Below are positions 26,789 through 35,039 of a DNA stretch of 64,000 nt, piece by piece. The stretch's first letter is position 1, and the number at the start of each line of letters is the position of its first letter. The notes below the pieces were generated by a model, which was not told where the DNA came from, searched no databases, and saw nothing but the letters and a program-made list of their open reading frames with translations. A program made the translations under genes and the position numbers. Source of the DNA: Halalkaliarchaeum sp. AArc-CO (GTDB lineage: Archaea > Halobacteriota > Halobacteria > Halobacteriales > Haloferacaceae); NCBI RefSeq assembly GCF_024972735.1, contig NZ_CP087723.1:2046001-2110000 (forward strand). The letters are read 5' to 3'.

Positions 26789-26983
26789 ATGAAGGAGTCG
26801 CTACTGGACATCCTCTGTTGCCCGGTTGACAAAGCCGATCTCGAACTCGACGTCGAGGATCGAACCGACGAGGAGATCCTCGAGGGCACCCTCACCTGCA
26901 CCGAGTGTGGCGAGGAGTACCCGATCGAGGACGGGATCCCGAACCTCCTGCCGCCGGACATGCGCGACGAAGCGCCGGCGTGA
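26789..26983 (+). CDS. Trm112-family methyltransferase activator
   Basis: Encodes 64 residues. The family opening (LLDILCCPVDKADLEL) and the later CTECGEEYPIEDGIPNLLP give a zinc-ribbon-like fold. Trm112 proteins bind and stabilise several SAM-dependent methyltransferases acting on tRNA, rRNA and translation factors. In haloarchaea a Trm112 is known to partner with several methyltransferases. No methyltransferase is adjacent. A TATA-like ggtttttcc lies about 27 bp upstream. Confidence 0.87.
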   Translation: MKESLLDILCCPVDKADLELDVEDRTDEEILEGTLTCTECGEEYPIEDGIPNLLPPDMRDEAPA

Positions 26984-26992
26984 GGCTTCGAT

Positions 26993-27023
26993 CCGAGACG
27001 AGTCCGGACGCGATTCGTCTCGG
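26993..27023. other. Inverted repeat downstream of the Trm112 gene
   Basis: ccgagacga (26993-27001) and tcgtctcgg (27015-27023) form a perfect 9-bp stem with a 13-base loop. No T-run follows, so a terminator role is uncertain. Confidence 0.5.
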
Positions 27024-27099
27024 AGCGGCGCTTGTACAGCCGGAAGATCCGGAGGCAAATAGACCACGCTGGGGGATCAGGGGATCGACGGAGCCTGAA

Positions 27100-27108
27100 C
27101 CTTTTTGC
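27100..27108 (+). promoter_or_regulatory. TATA-like element deciding a GTG start
   Basis: cctttttgc centred 27-28 bp before the GTG at 27132. Supports a leaderless GTG start for the membrane protein that follows. Confidence 0.5.
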
Positions 27109-27131
27109 TCCATGCCTGTGATCTGGCGAAC

Positions 27132-27722
27132 GTGGCAACCGTTCCCGTCGACCTCAACCGCGGCCGTACCCACCAGCTCGACGCGCCCGGAAGCGTCACG
27201 GTTTCGGGGTCGTTCGCCGTGGTGCTCGAGAATCACGGTGCACCGACCCACGTGCATCTCAACTTCGATGACGACCTCTCGCAGGTTGCAACCCTCGGGG
27301 AAGGGAACCACTACGTCGAAGGTGCCACGCCCCACGAGGTGTTCGTCGACGTCGAACCCATCTCGGAGCCGGTGACCGGCCGCCTAAAGCTCGCCACCGG
27401 CTACGGAACCGAGACGAAATACGTGTCAGTGACCGTCGAACCCGGACCGGCCGGAAAGCCACCGGTCGAAGTCGACGAGGCGTTGGGCAAGCCGAACGCC
27501 GGGAAGTCCTCCGGATCGGAGCAACCCGACTACGTTCCGCTTCGCGAGCGAGCCGAGGAGGCCATCCCGGAAGGGCCACAGCTTGCCGTCGGGGCCGTCG
27601 CGGCCGGCGCCGTGGTGCTCGCCGTCGTCGTCGGAATCTCGATCGGGTCGACCGCCGTACTCCTCGGGACCGGGATCGTCGTCGGCGCCGCGATCGCGGC
27701 ACTTTTGCTCTCCAGCGAGTAG
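27132..27722 (+). CDS. DUF7524-like haloarchaeal membrane protein
   Basis: Encodes 196 residues from the GTG at 27132. The N-terminal 110 residues are a beta-sandwich-like domain (PVDLNRGRTHQLDAP, VVLENHGAPTHVHL, GNHYVEG). A linker follows, then two closely spaced hydrophobic helices at the C terminus (about 150-168 and 172-192). The order suggests a soluble domain anchored by a hairpin. Function is unknown; the DUF name is from memory. A farther upstream ATG at 27105 overlaps the TATA-like box and is unlikely. Confidence 0.65.
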   Translation: MATVPVDLNRGRTHQLDAPGSVTVSGSFAVVLENHGAPTHVHLNFDDDLSQVATLGEGNHYVEGATPHEVFVDVEPISEPVTGRLKLATGYGTETKYVSVTVEPGPAGKPPVEVDEALGKPNAGKSSGSEQPDYVPLRERAEEAIPEGPQLAVGAVAAGAVVLAVVVGISIGSTAVLLGTGIVVGAAIAALLLSSE

Positions 27723-27760
27723 CAGTGTGGAGGTGTAACACCCGTCCGGCAGCTTCGACG

Positions 27761-27770
27761 CTTTTAAGGC
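27761..27770 (+). promoter_or_regulatory. Promoter TATA element of the L1-L10-L12 operon
   Basis: cttttaaggc. Transcription should begin about 25 bp downstream near 27790, giving a leader of about 65 bases before the rpl1 ATG, in contrast to the leaderless genes around it. Confidence 0.6.
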
Positions 27771-27790
27771 CGTCATCGGCCTCCATCCGA

Positions 27791-27846
27791 TGAGACAGGC
27801 GCAGCCTGTTTCACTGACCCGTAGCAGCGGTCACCGCGTACTACGG
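27791..27846 (+). promoter_or_regulatory. Structured 5' leader of the L1-L10-L12 operon, probable L1 autoregulatory site
   Basis: Two hairpins. The first pairs tgagacaggc (27791-27800) with gcctgtttca (27804-27813): ten base pairs including one G-T, loop gca. The second pairs ccgtag (27819-27824) with ctacgg (27841-27846) and gcgg (27827-27830) with ccgc (27834-27837), with an asymmetric internal loop between. The 3' end of the second stem runs into the Shine-Dalgarno at 27845. In Halobacterium and Methanococcus, L1 is known to bind a mimic of its 23S rRNA site in its own mRNA; assigning that here is inference. Confidence 0.6.
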
Positions 27847-27851
27847 AGGTG
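27845..27851 (+). promoter_or_regulatory. Shine-Dalgarno of rpl1
   Basis: ggaggtg, five bases before the ATG at 27856 counting the a-rich spacer; its first two bases are part of the upstream stem, so folding could limit access. Confidence 0.65.
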
Positions 27852-27855
27852 AATA

Positions 27856-28494
27856 ATGGCAGACTCAATCGAACAAGCAGTTACTCGCGCACTCGAGGAA
27901 GCGCCGCCCCGGGAGTTCCGGGAGACGGTCGACCTCGCGATAAACTTGCGCGATCTTGACCTCAACGATCCGTCGAATCGCGTCGACGAGTCGGTGGTTC
28001 TGCCGGCCGGAACCGGACAGGACACCACCATCGTCGTCTTCGCGGAGGGCGAAACAGCCGTCCGCGCCAGAGAAGTCGCCGATCAGGTACTCGACTCCGA
28101 CGACCTCGAGGACCTCGGCGACGACGACGACGCCGCGAAAGACCTCGCGGACGACACCGACTTCTTCGTGGCCGAAGCGAACCTGATGCAGGACATCGGC
28201 CGGTACCTCGGGACCGTTCTCGGTCCCCGCGGGAAGATGCCGACCCCGCTTCAGCCCGACGACGACGTCGTGGAGACGGTGAACAGAATGAAGAACACGG
28301 TCCAGCTTCGCTCCCGAGACCGGCGCACGTTCCACACGCGCGTCGGCGCGGTGGACATGTCCGCCGAGGAGATCGCCGAGAACATCGACGTCATCGTCCG
28401 GCGGCTGGAAGCCGACCTCGAGAAAGGACCACTCAACATCGACTCCATCTACGTGAAAACCACGATGGGGCCGTCCGTGGAGGTGCCCGCATGA
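27856..28494 (+). CDS. rpl1: 50S ribosomal protein L1 (uL1)
   Basis: Forms the L1 stalk near the ribosomal E site and represses its own operon in several archaea. 212 residues; the central [12 protein letters not shown] motif and the [12 protein letters not shown] rRNA-binding stretch are diagnostic. First gene of the L1-L10-L12 operon, with a structured leader and strong Shine-Dalgarno. Its stop overlaps the L10 start (ATGA). The L11 gene that often precedes L1 in haloarchaea is not here. Confidence 0.97.
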   Translation: MADSIEQAVTRALEEAPPREFRETVDLAINLRDLDLNDPSNRVDESVVLPAGTGQDTTIVVFAEGETAVRAREVADQVLDSDDLEDLGDDDDAAKDLADDTDFFVAEANLMQDIGRYLGTVLGPRGKMPTPLQPDDDVVETVNRMKNTVQLRSRDRRTFHTRVGAVDMSAEEIAENIDVIVRRLEADLEKGPLNIDSIYVKTTMGPSVEVPA

Positions 28495-29531
28495 GCTCGG
28501 AGGCCCGTCGCACGGAGACGATCCCCGAGTGGAAACGGGAAGAGGTCGACGCGATCGTCGACTTCCTCGAATCCTACGAGTCGGTCGGCGTCGTGGGCGT
28601 CACCGGCATCCCGAGCCGACAGCTGCAGGCGATGCGCCGGGAGCTGCACGGCTCCGCGGAGCTCCGCATGAGCCGCAACACGCTCGTCGTCCGCGCGCTG
28701 GAGGAGGTCGACGAGGGGCTGGAGACGCTGACCCAGTACGTCGCCGGCGAGGTCGCCCTCGTCGGAACCAACGACAACCCGTTCGGCCTCTACCAGCAGC
28801 TCGAGGAGTCGAAGACCCCCGCCCCGATCAACGAGGGCGAGGTAGCCCCGAACGACATCGTCATCCCGGAGGGCGACACCGGCGTCGATCCGGGACCGTT
28901 CGTCGGCGAGCTCCAGCAGGTGGGGGCATCGGCCCGCATCATGGACGGCTCGATCAAGGTCACCGAAGACTCCACGGTGCTCCCGGAGGGCGAAGTCGTC
29001 TCCGATCAGCTCGCGAGCGTACTCGCCGAACTCGGTATCGAACCGAAGGAGGTCGGACTCGACCTCAAGGGCGTCTACTCCGAGGGCGTGCTGTTCGAAT
29101 CCGACGAACTCTCGATCGACGTCGACGAGTACCGCGCGGACATCGAGTCCGCCGCCGCCGGCGCCCGGAACCTCTCGGTCAACGCGGCGTATCCGACCGC
29201 GAGGACGGCCTCGACGCTCATCGCGAAGGCGACCGGCGACGCGAAGGCGGTCGGTCTGTTCGCCGAGATCGAGAGCCCGGACGTCGTTCCGGACCTCATC
29301 GGGAAGGCCGACGGTCAGCTCCGCGCGCTCGCCGCTCGGATCGACGACGAGGAGGCGCTCCCCGAAGCCCTGCAGGGCGTCGACGCGCCCGCAGCCGAGA
29401 CGGGAACGGAAGAGGAACAGATCGACGAAGACGAGGCGGAAGACGCCGAACAGGCCCCCGAAGACGGCGACGACGAGGACGACGAAGACGACGAGGACGG
29501 TGCCGAGGGCCTCGGCGCGATGTTCGGATAA
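28491..29531 (+). CDS. rpl10: 50S ribosomal protein L10 (uL10, P0)
   Basis: Base of the ribosomal stalk, binding 23S rRNA and carrying L12 dimers on its C-terminal helices. 346 residues: globular N-terminal domain ([30 protein letters not shown]), insertion domain, helical spine, then a long Asp/Glu-rich linker ending in GLGAMFG, the archaeal P-protein terminus recognised by translational GTPases. Overlaps the L1 stop by four bases. Confidence 0.97.
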   Translation: MSSEARRTETIPEWKREEVDAIVDFLESYESVGVVGVTGIPSRQLQAMRRELHGSAELRMSRNTLVVRALEEVDEGLETLTQYVAGEVALVGTNDNPFGLYQQLEESKTPAPINEGEVAPNDIVIPEGDTGVDPGPFVGELQQVGASARIMDGSIKVTEDSTVLPEGEVVSDQLASVLAELGIEPKEVGLDLKGVYSEGVLFESDELSIDVDEYRADIESAAAGARNLSVNAAYPTARTASTLIAKATGDAKAVGLFAEIESPDVVPDLIGKADGQLRALAARIDDEEALPEALQGVDAPAAETGTEEEQIDEDEAEDAEQAPEDGDDEDDEDDEDGAEGLGAMFG

Positions 29532-29546
29532 CAACGGAGAAGAACA

Positions 29547-29879
29547 ATGGAATACGTTTACGCAGCACTCATCCTGAACGAGACGGGCGAAGAGATCAAC
29601 GAAGACAACATCACCGCGATCCTGGAGTCGGCCGGCGCCGACGTCGACGAGTCGCGCGTCAAAGCGCTCATCGCGGCGCTCGAGGACGTCGACATCGAGG
29701 AGGCCATCGAGACGGCCGCAGCCGCACCCGCCGCGGGTGCCGCGGCCGCGGGCGGTGCAGACGAAGCCGACGACGAGGAAGCCGACGACGAAGAGGAAGC
29801 CGAGGAGGCCGACGACGACGACGAAGACGAGGAAGAAGAAGACGCCTCCGGAGAGGGCCTCGGCGAGCTGTTCGGCTGA
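29547..29879 (+). CDS. rpl12: 50S ribosomal protein L12 (P1)
   Basis: Stalk protein that dimerises on L10 and recruits elongation factors. 110 residues: N-terminal helical dimerisation domain ([17 protein letters not shown]), an Ala-rich hinge, an acidic stretch and the terminal GLGELFG that mirrors the end of L10. Starts 15 bases after the L10 stop with a purine-rich Shine-Dalgarno (cggaga). Last gene of the operon. Confidence 0.97.
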   Translation: MEYVYAALILNETGEEINEDNITAILESAGADVDESRVKALIAALEDVDIEEAIETAAAAPAAGAAAAGGADEADDEEADDEEEAEEADDDDEDEEEEDASGEGLGELFG

Positions 29880-29920
29880 CGCCGGACGCGACGCCCCGAC
29901 TGCAACCGGTCGATCGATTC

Positions 29921-29934
29921 TCCCTTTTTAAGTA
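29921..29934 (+). terminator. T-rich end of the ribosomal operon, also a TATA-like element for the next gene
   Basis: ccctttttaagta. The run of five T residues downstream of rpl12 fits archaeal T-run termination. The ttttaagta part is centred about 28 bp before the ATG at 29959, so it may also serve as that gene's promoter. Confidence 0.4.
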
Positions 29935-29958
29935 GAAAGACGGTGCCATCCGTGAGCG

Positions 29959-31197
29959 ATGGATCCGGTCGTCCGCTTCGTCGTCGATCCCGGCTTCGCG
30001 CTTGCAGCGTTCGCGTTTCTGCTCGCTGGAGCGACGCTGGGGGCGGTGTCGGGGTTGGTTCCGGGGCTACACGCGAACAACTTTGCGCTGCTTCTGGCGG
30101 GGATCGCTCCAAGCATTCAGGCGGATCCGTTGCTCGTCGGCGTCGCGATACTCGCCGCCGGCGTCGTCCACACGTTCCTCGACATCGTGCCGGCGCTCGC
30201 GCTGGGCGTTCCCGACGCGGCGATGGCCGTGGCTGCTCTCCCGGGCCATCGGCTCGTGATCGCCGGGCGCGGTCGGGAAGCGCTTCGGCTCTCGGCGGTC
30301 GGCTCCGCAGTCGCCGTCGCCCTCGCGGTTCCGCTTGCGATACCCGTCACGTGGGCGATGGTACGTGCGTATCCGACGATCAGGGCCCACCTCCCGTTCG
30401 TGCTGGCAGGGGTGGTGGCAATCCTCCTGGTGACAGAGTCGTCGCGCAGAGCCGCCATCGCCGGCATGATGGCGTTTCTGGCGAGCGGAACCCTGGGTCT
30501 CGTGACACTCGATCTGGATCCCGCCGCGCCACTGGGTTCGGGCGGTATGCTCGTACCGCTTTTCACGGGGCTGTTCGGCGCCCCGGTCCTCGTGGAAGCG
30601 CTGGGTGGAAAGGGCGTCCCACCGCAGGCTGACGCCCGGATCACGATGCGGCCCCGATCGCTGGGGCTGACAGCCGGCGCCGGATCGTTCGCAGGGGCGC
30701 TGGTGGGATATCTGCCCGGCGTTTCGGCGGCGATCGCGTCGGTGCTCGCGCTGCCAGCCGTACCGGCAGCCGACGCGGACCGGGGATTCATCGTGTCGAC
30801 GAGCGGCGCAAACACGGCTAATACGGTGTTCGCGCTCTTCGCGCTGGTCTCGCTGGGAACGCCACGGACGGGAGTGATGGTCGCACTCGAACGGATCGAA
30901 GTGCCGTTCGCGTTGCCGGTACTGCTACTTGCAACCGCAACGGCAGCCGTCGTCGGGTTCACGCTGGTGTTGCTCGTCGGCGACGCGTACCTCCGAATCG
31001 TCGGAACGGCAGATTACACCCGCGTGTCGGTGGCGGTGCTGGCTGCGCTCGTCTGTCTGTCGGGACTGTTCGCCGGTCCGCTCGGCGTCGCCGTGTTCCT
31101 CGTGTCGACGCTTTTGGGTCTGATCCCTCCACGACTGGGCGCCAGACGGGTCCATCTGATGGGCGTACTCATCGTTCCGCTCGGTCTCTCTACCTGA
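29959..31197 (+). CDS. TctA-like (DUF112) membrane protein
   Basis: Encodes 412 residues with about ten to twelve hydrophobic segments. The N-terminal GAVSGLVPGLHANNFALLLAG and the repeat-like GALVGYLPGVSAAIAS later resemble the two pore-lining motifs of TctA, the large permease of tripartite tricarboxylate transporters. Neither a small TctB subunit nor a TctC binding protein is adjacent, as is usual for archaeal stand-alone members. Substrate unknown. Probably transcribed from its own TATA-like box. Confidence 0.75.
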   Translation: MDPVVRFVVDPGFALAAFAFLLAGATLGAVSGLVPGLHANNFALLLAGIAPSIQADPLLVGVAILAAGVVHTFLDIVPALALGVPDAAMAVAALPGHRLVIAGRGREALRLSAVGSAVAVALAVPLAIPVTWAMVRAYPTIRAHLPFVLAGVVAILLVTESSRRAAIAGMMAFLASGTLGLVTLDLDPAAPLGSGGMLVPLFTGLFGAPVLVEALGGKGVPPQADARITMRPRSLGLTAGAGSFAGALVGYLPGVSAAIASVLALPAVPAADADRGFIVSTSGANTANTVFALFALVSLGTPRTGVMVALERIEVPFALPVLLLATATAAVVGFTLVLLVGDAYLRIVGTADYTRVSVAVLAALVCLSGLFAGPLGVAVFLVSTLLGLIPPRLGARRVHLMGVLIVPLGLST

Positions 31198-31367
31198 CGG
31201 AGAGGACACAGTATCGGTTTCAGAACGGATAATTTGAACGATATTCCGTAGAAACAAAGAGTATACCCGCCTCAGTACGTCGATTATAAATTCTATGTAA
31301 CCCGGTATAAATATCTCCGATGAGAACGGTCGGAACGCTTTTTGAGGGTGGCGGTTTGGATAAAACG
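31198..31367 (+). promoter_or_regulatory. AT-rich promoter region of the pilus-like operon
   Basis: 170 bp with much lower GC than its neighbours and no gene. Three TATA-like sites: tataaa at 31285-31290, tataaatat at 31306-31314 (the best match), and gctttttg at 31337-31344, which lies 27 bp before the ATG at 31368. Confidence 0.55.
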
Positions 31368-34300
31368 ATGACAGACGAGGACGCCGACGGCCCCGAGGCA
31401 GGGGAATCGACGGGGGAAGAGGGGGTCGAGTCCTCGCCTCTCGAGACGGACGCGGACGCCGACGGGTCCACCTCCAGTGAGGGAGGTTCCGAGGGGGGAG
31501 ACCTCGAAGGAGGCGACACGGAATCCGACGTCGAGGACGAAACCCTTCCCGAGCCCGCCGAAAGCGGGACGGAACTGGCTGGCGATTCGGAGGAGCGATC
31601 TAAAGCGCTCGAGGGACCCGGCGACGGGGCCGAGGGCCCGATCGGTGAGACCGACGTGGGACGGACAGACGACGAGGATAACACCCGGGAGACACCGGAA
31701 CTCGAGGGCGAAACAGCCGTTTCGCCGGAGGGCGAGTCAGCCGACCGAGAGGCTGATGCAGTTCGAGACGAAGAACCGGGTCGACAGGACGAGGAACCCG
31801 AACCGCCGGAGTACACCGCCGTCGTCGGCGAATACACGTGGGACGATTTCCTGCGGGAACACGGCTACGAGGAGGCTGCCGAAGCGCTGTACGCCCGGTT
31901 CGACACCGCCCCCGGAAGCGAACGGTGGGGTGATGGCGAAGTCGACCGGAGCCTCGAGGAGAGAGACTGGGAGCGTGCAGGTGTCGATCCTGCCGAGTTC
32001 CTCGGCTTCCATCCCGACGAACTCCTGTGGCGACTCGGCGCCGCCGACAGCGTCGGCTCCCGACTCCGGGAGCTCGCCGCGGAGATACACGATCTCTCGA
32101 AGACGCCACCGATCAAGGGATACTACACCTGGGAAGATTACAAAAAAGAGTTCTTCTACGACGAGGAGGGGAATCCGCCGACCGACGAGGAGGGAAATCC
32201 GCTGGCGTTCGATCGCACGGAAGCGCTCGGATTCGACCCCGAGGGGACCGAGAACGTCCTCTCGGCCGGGAAGGAAACCGCCGAACGGCTGCTCGATCTC
32301 GAGGACGAACGCACCGTCGACGTCCAGGAGGAACTCGACGAAAACGAGTTTTTCGGTACGACCGAAGGGAACACGACGCTGGTCAACCGGTACGACCTCG
32401 AGAAGGCCGTCCCCATCGAGAAGAAGACCCATTTCCGGGAGGTCGAGCGCTACTGGGTGAACAAGCCGTACTCGTTCGTGATCATCTTCCACTCCCGGAA
32501 GGAGAACGAAAAGAAGTACTACGCGGTCCAGCCGCACCTGAACGAGATCGAATCGCGGATCCAGGAGTACCTCACGGACAAGATCCGCACCTCGATCAAA
32601 TACTCCGACGAGAACGTCGCCGGCGCAGGCGAGGGCGAACGCCGCGACGTGATCAAAAGCGAAGCCTATCAGCTCCTCGATCGGTACGACCTCTACGAAC
32701 GCGAAAACGAGCCGCTCGGAAACAAGCTCCAGGGGACGCTGGGGCTCGAGCACGAGGGGTGGATCGGGGGCTTACTGGACGCGATCGGGTACGAGGAACC
32801 CACCAGTGACGTCGAGCACCTCGCGGGGCTCTCTGCGCGGCCGGAACGGGCGGTGATCGAGGACGATCCGGAGACGCTAACCGAGTACCAGGTCGAGAAA
32901 CTGCTGTATTACCTCATCAGGGATTTCATCGGCTACGAGCGCATCGATCCGATCAAACACGACATCAACGTCGAGGACATCTCCTGTGACGGGTACAACT
33001 CTCCGGTGTTCGTCTACCACAGTGACTACGAACAGATCATCTCGAACGTGTACCACGGCGAGACAGAACTCGACGACTTCGTCGTCAAACTCGCCCAGCG
33101 GTCGGGGAAGGGCATATCCAAGCGTTCACCACAGGTGGACGCAACGCTTCCGGACGGCTCCCGCGCGCAGCTCACCCTCGGCAAAGAAGTGTCCGACCAC
33201 GGGACCAACTACACGATCAGGCAGTTCAAGGACGTCCCGTTCACGCCGATCGACCTGATCAACTGGAACACCTTTGCGCTGGATCAGATGGCGTTCCTGT
33301 GGCTGTGTATCGAGAACCACAAGTCTTTGATCTTCGCGGGGGGCACCGCATCCGGGAAGACGACGAGTCTGAACGCGGTGTCGCTTTTCATCCCCTCGAA
33401 CGCGAAGATCGTCTCCATCGAGGACACCCGAGAGGTCGAACTCCCACAACGCAACTGGATCGCGTCGGTCACCAGACCCTCCTTTACCGCCGACGACAAG
33501 GGGGACGTCGACGAGTTCGACCTGCTGGAGGCGGCGCTGCGCCAGCGGCCGGATTACATCGTCATGGGCGAGATCCGCGGCGAGGAGGGGCGCACGCTGT
33601 TTCAGGTCATGTCGACGGGCCACACCACCTACACGACGTTCCACGCGGACAACGTCGGTGAGGTGCTCAAGCGCTTCACGACGGATCCGATCAACGTCTC
33701 GAAGACGATGTTTACCGCGCTGGATCTGGTTTCGGTCCAGTCGTCGACGCGGGTGAGAGGGAACAAAGTGCGGCGGAACAAGTCGCTCACCGAGATCAAC
33801 CACTACGACCCCGAAAACGACGAGATCAACGTTCAGGACGTCTTCCAGTGGCAGGCAGAGACCGACGAATTCCTCAAGATGGGGGCATCGAACACGCTCG
33901 AGGAGATCAAGTTCGACCGCGGCTGGAAACAGGAGCGGCTCGAAGAAGAACTGTTCAAACGCCGGGTCGTGCTCGCGTACCTCATCGTCAACGGACTCAA
34001 CACCTACGCGCAGGTGGCGGCGACGCTGCAGGCGTTCATCAACGACCCGGACACGATCCTCGCGCTTATGGCCAACGACGGCCTCGAACAGTCGCTGGAA
34101 GACCTCCGGGAGATGGAGTCGGTGCTGATCGACGTCGACCCGGAAAAAGAGGAGATGGTGCCACGTCCTGACCCCGACGAGGAGGGACTCGCCGAGGCGA
34201 AACGCATCCTCGAGGAGGCCGAAGAACTGTTCGCAGAGTACCGCGACGTCGAACCCGGCGACGTGGCGGACGCGCTGTTCGACGTCGACGGGGAAGCGAC

Positions 34301-35039
34301 CGTTGAGGCGTCCGCCGGCGAGGATCGACCCGCACTGGAGGCGGCAACCGAGGACGCCGACGGGGAGGCGGCCGATCCTTCCGGACCGGCGGAACCGCCG
34401 TCCCCGGACGGAGACACGGAAGGACCACCCAGGATCACCGGCGACGGCGAGGGGATCGAGGCGTCGGGCGAGCTCGAGGGAGAAACCACAGCCGAGGCCG
34501 ACGGCGAACTCGACGGGACGACCGTCGCGGGTGAACTCGACGGAGACACTGCAAACGACCCCGACGATTCGTTCGGAACTCCGGCGGGAAGCGACGACGG
34601 CGACGCGAACCTGGAGGGGCTGTTCGACGACATCGACGGCGGCGACGAGCCGGCAGACGACGTGAGCTTCGACGACTCGGCCGACGACGTGAGCCTCGAC
34701 GACTCGGCAGACGACGTGAGCTTCGACGACTCGGCCGACGACGTGAGCCTCGACGACTCGGCTGACGACGTGACCTTCGACGAGCCCTCGTTCGACACCG
34801 GAACCGACTCCGAGTTCGACACAGAATCCGGATTCGGAAGCGTCGATGCGGGATCGAGCTTCGACGACGGCTCCTCCAAGCAAGAGCGGTCAGTCGGGTC
34901 GGACGGTACACTCGACTCGGACGACACCGAGGACGAACTCGACGACTGGGGATTCGGTTCGGTCAACGAGGACGACTCCGCCGACGGTGACGGGGCAACT
35001 GACGGCGGAGAGAGCCCCGAAACGAGGGAGGACGGATGA
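31368..35039 (+). CDS. pilB: Very large PilB/VirB11-type secretion ATPase
   Basis: Motor ATPase for an archaeal type IV pilus-like machine. 1,223 residues from the ATG at 31368; an ATG at 31320 is also in frame but the promoter favours the later one. About 140 acidic disordered residues come first. The conserved VirB11/PilT-type core follows, with Walker A GGTASGKT starting at residue 658, then IEDTREVELPQRNW, MGEIRGEEGRTLF (Walker B region) and STGHTTYTTFHAD (His box). A roughly 270-residue acidic tail contains a tandem repeat. The core fits haloarchaeal PilB3-like proteins; the extensions make it unusually long. Overlaps pilC by four bases. Confidence 0.88.
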   Translation: MTDEDADGPEAGESTGEEGVESSPLETDADADGSTSSEGGSEGGDLEGGDTESDVEDETLPEPAESGTELAGDSEERSKALEGPGDGAEGPIGETDVGRTDDEDNTRETPELEGETAVSPEGESADREADAVRDEEPGRQDEEPEPPEYTAVVGEYTWDDFLREHGYEEAAEALYARFDTAPGSERWGDGEVDRSLEERDWERAGVDPAEFLGFHPDELLWRLGAADSVGSRLRELAAEIHDLSKTPPIKGYYTWEDYKKEFFYDEEGNPPTDEEGNPLAFDRTEALGFDPEGTENVLSAGKETAERLLDLEDERTVDVQEELDENEFFGTTEGNTTLVNRYDLEKAVPIEKKTHFREVERYWVNKPYSFVIIFHSRKENEKKYYAVQPHLNEIESRIQEYLTDKIRTSIKYSDENVAGAGEGERRDVIKSEAYQLLDRYDLYERENEPLGNKLQGTLGLEHEGWIGGLLDAIGYEEPTSDVEHLAGLSARPERAVIEDDPETLTEYQVEKLLYYLIRDFIGYERIDPIKHDINVEDISCDGYNSPVFVYHSDYEQIISNVYHGETELDDFVVKLAQRSGKGISKRSPQVDATLPDGSRAQLTLGKEVSDHGTNYTIRQFKDVPFTPIDLINWNTFALDQMAFLWLCIENHKSLIFAGGTASGKTTSLNAVSLFIPSNAKIVSIEDTREVELPQRNWIASVTRPSFTADDKGDVDEFDLLEAALRQRPDYIVMGEIRGEEGRTLFQVMSTGHTTYTTFHADNVGEVLKRFTTDPINVSKTMFTALDLVSVQSSTRVRGNKVRRNKSLTEINHYDPENDEINVQDVFQWQAETDEFLKMGASNTLEEIKFDRGWKQERLEEELFKRRVVLAYLIVNGLNTYAQVAATLQAFINDPDTILALMANDGLEQSLEDLREMESVLIDVDPEKEEMVPRPDPDEEGLAEAKRILEEAEELFAEYRDVEPGDVADALFDVDGEATVEASAGEDRPALEAATEDADGEAADPSGPAEPPSPDGDTEGPPRITGDGEGIEASGELEGETTAEADGELDGTTVAGELDGDTANDPDDSFGTPAGSDDGDANLEGLFDDIDGGDEPADDVSFDDSADDVSLDDSADDVSFDDSADDVSLDDSADDVTFDEPSFDTGTDSEFDTESGFGSVDAGSSFDDGSSKQERSVGSDGTLDSDDTEDELDDWGFGSVNEDDSADGDGATDGGESPETREDG
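34653..34781 (+). repeat. 27-bp tandem coding repeat in the pilB tail with 54-bp higher order
   Basis: Four full 27-bp units at 34653, 34680, 34707 and 34734 and a partial fifth at 34761, encoding ADDVSFDDS and ADDVSLDDS alternately. Units 1 and 3 are identical in DNA, as are units 2 and 4, so the array is a perfect duplication of a 54-bp pair. Confidence 0.92.

Noticed and set aside
34653-34781. CRISPR-like direct repeats
   Set aside because: The repeats are in-frame coding, contiguous without unique spacers, and explained by the acidic tail of pilB. No cas genes are present.
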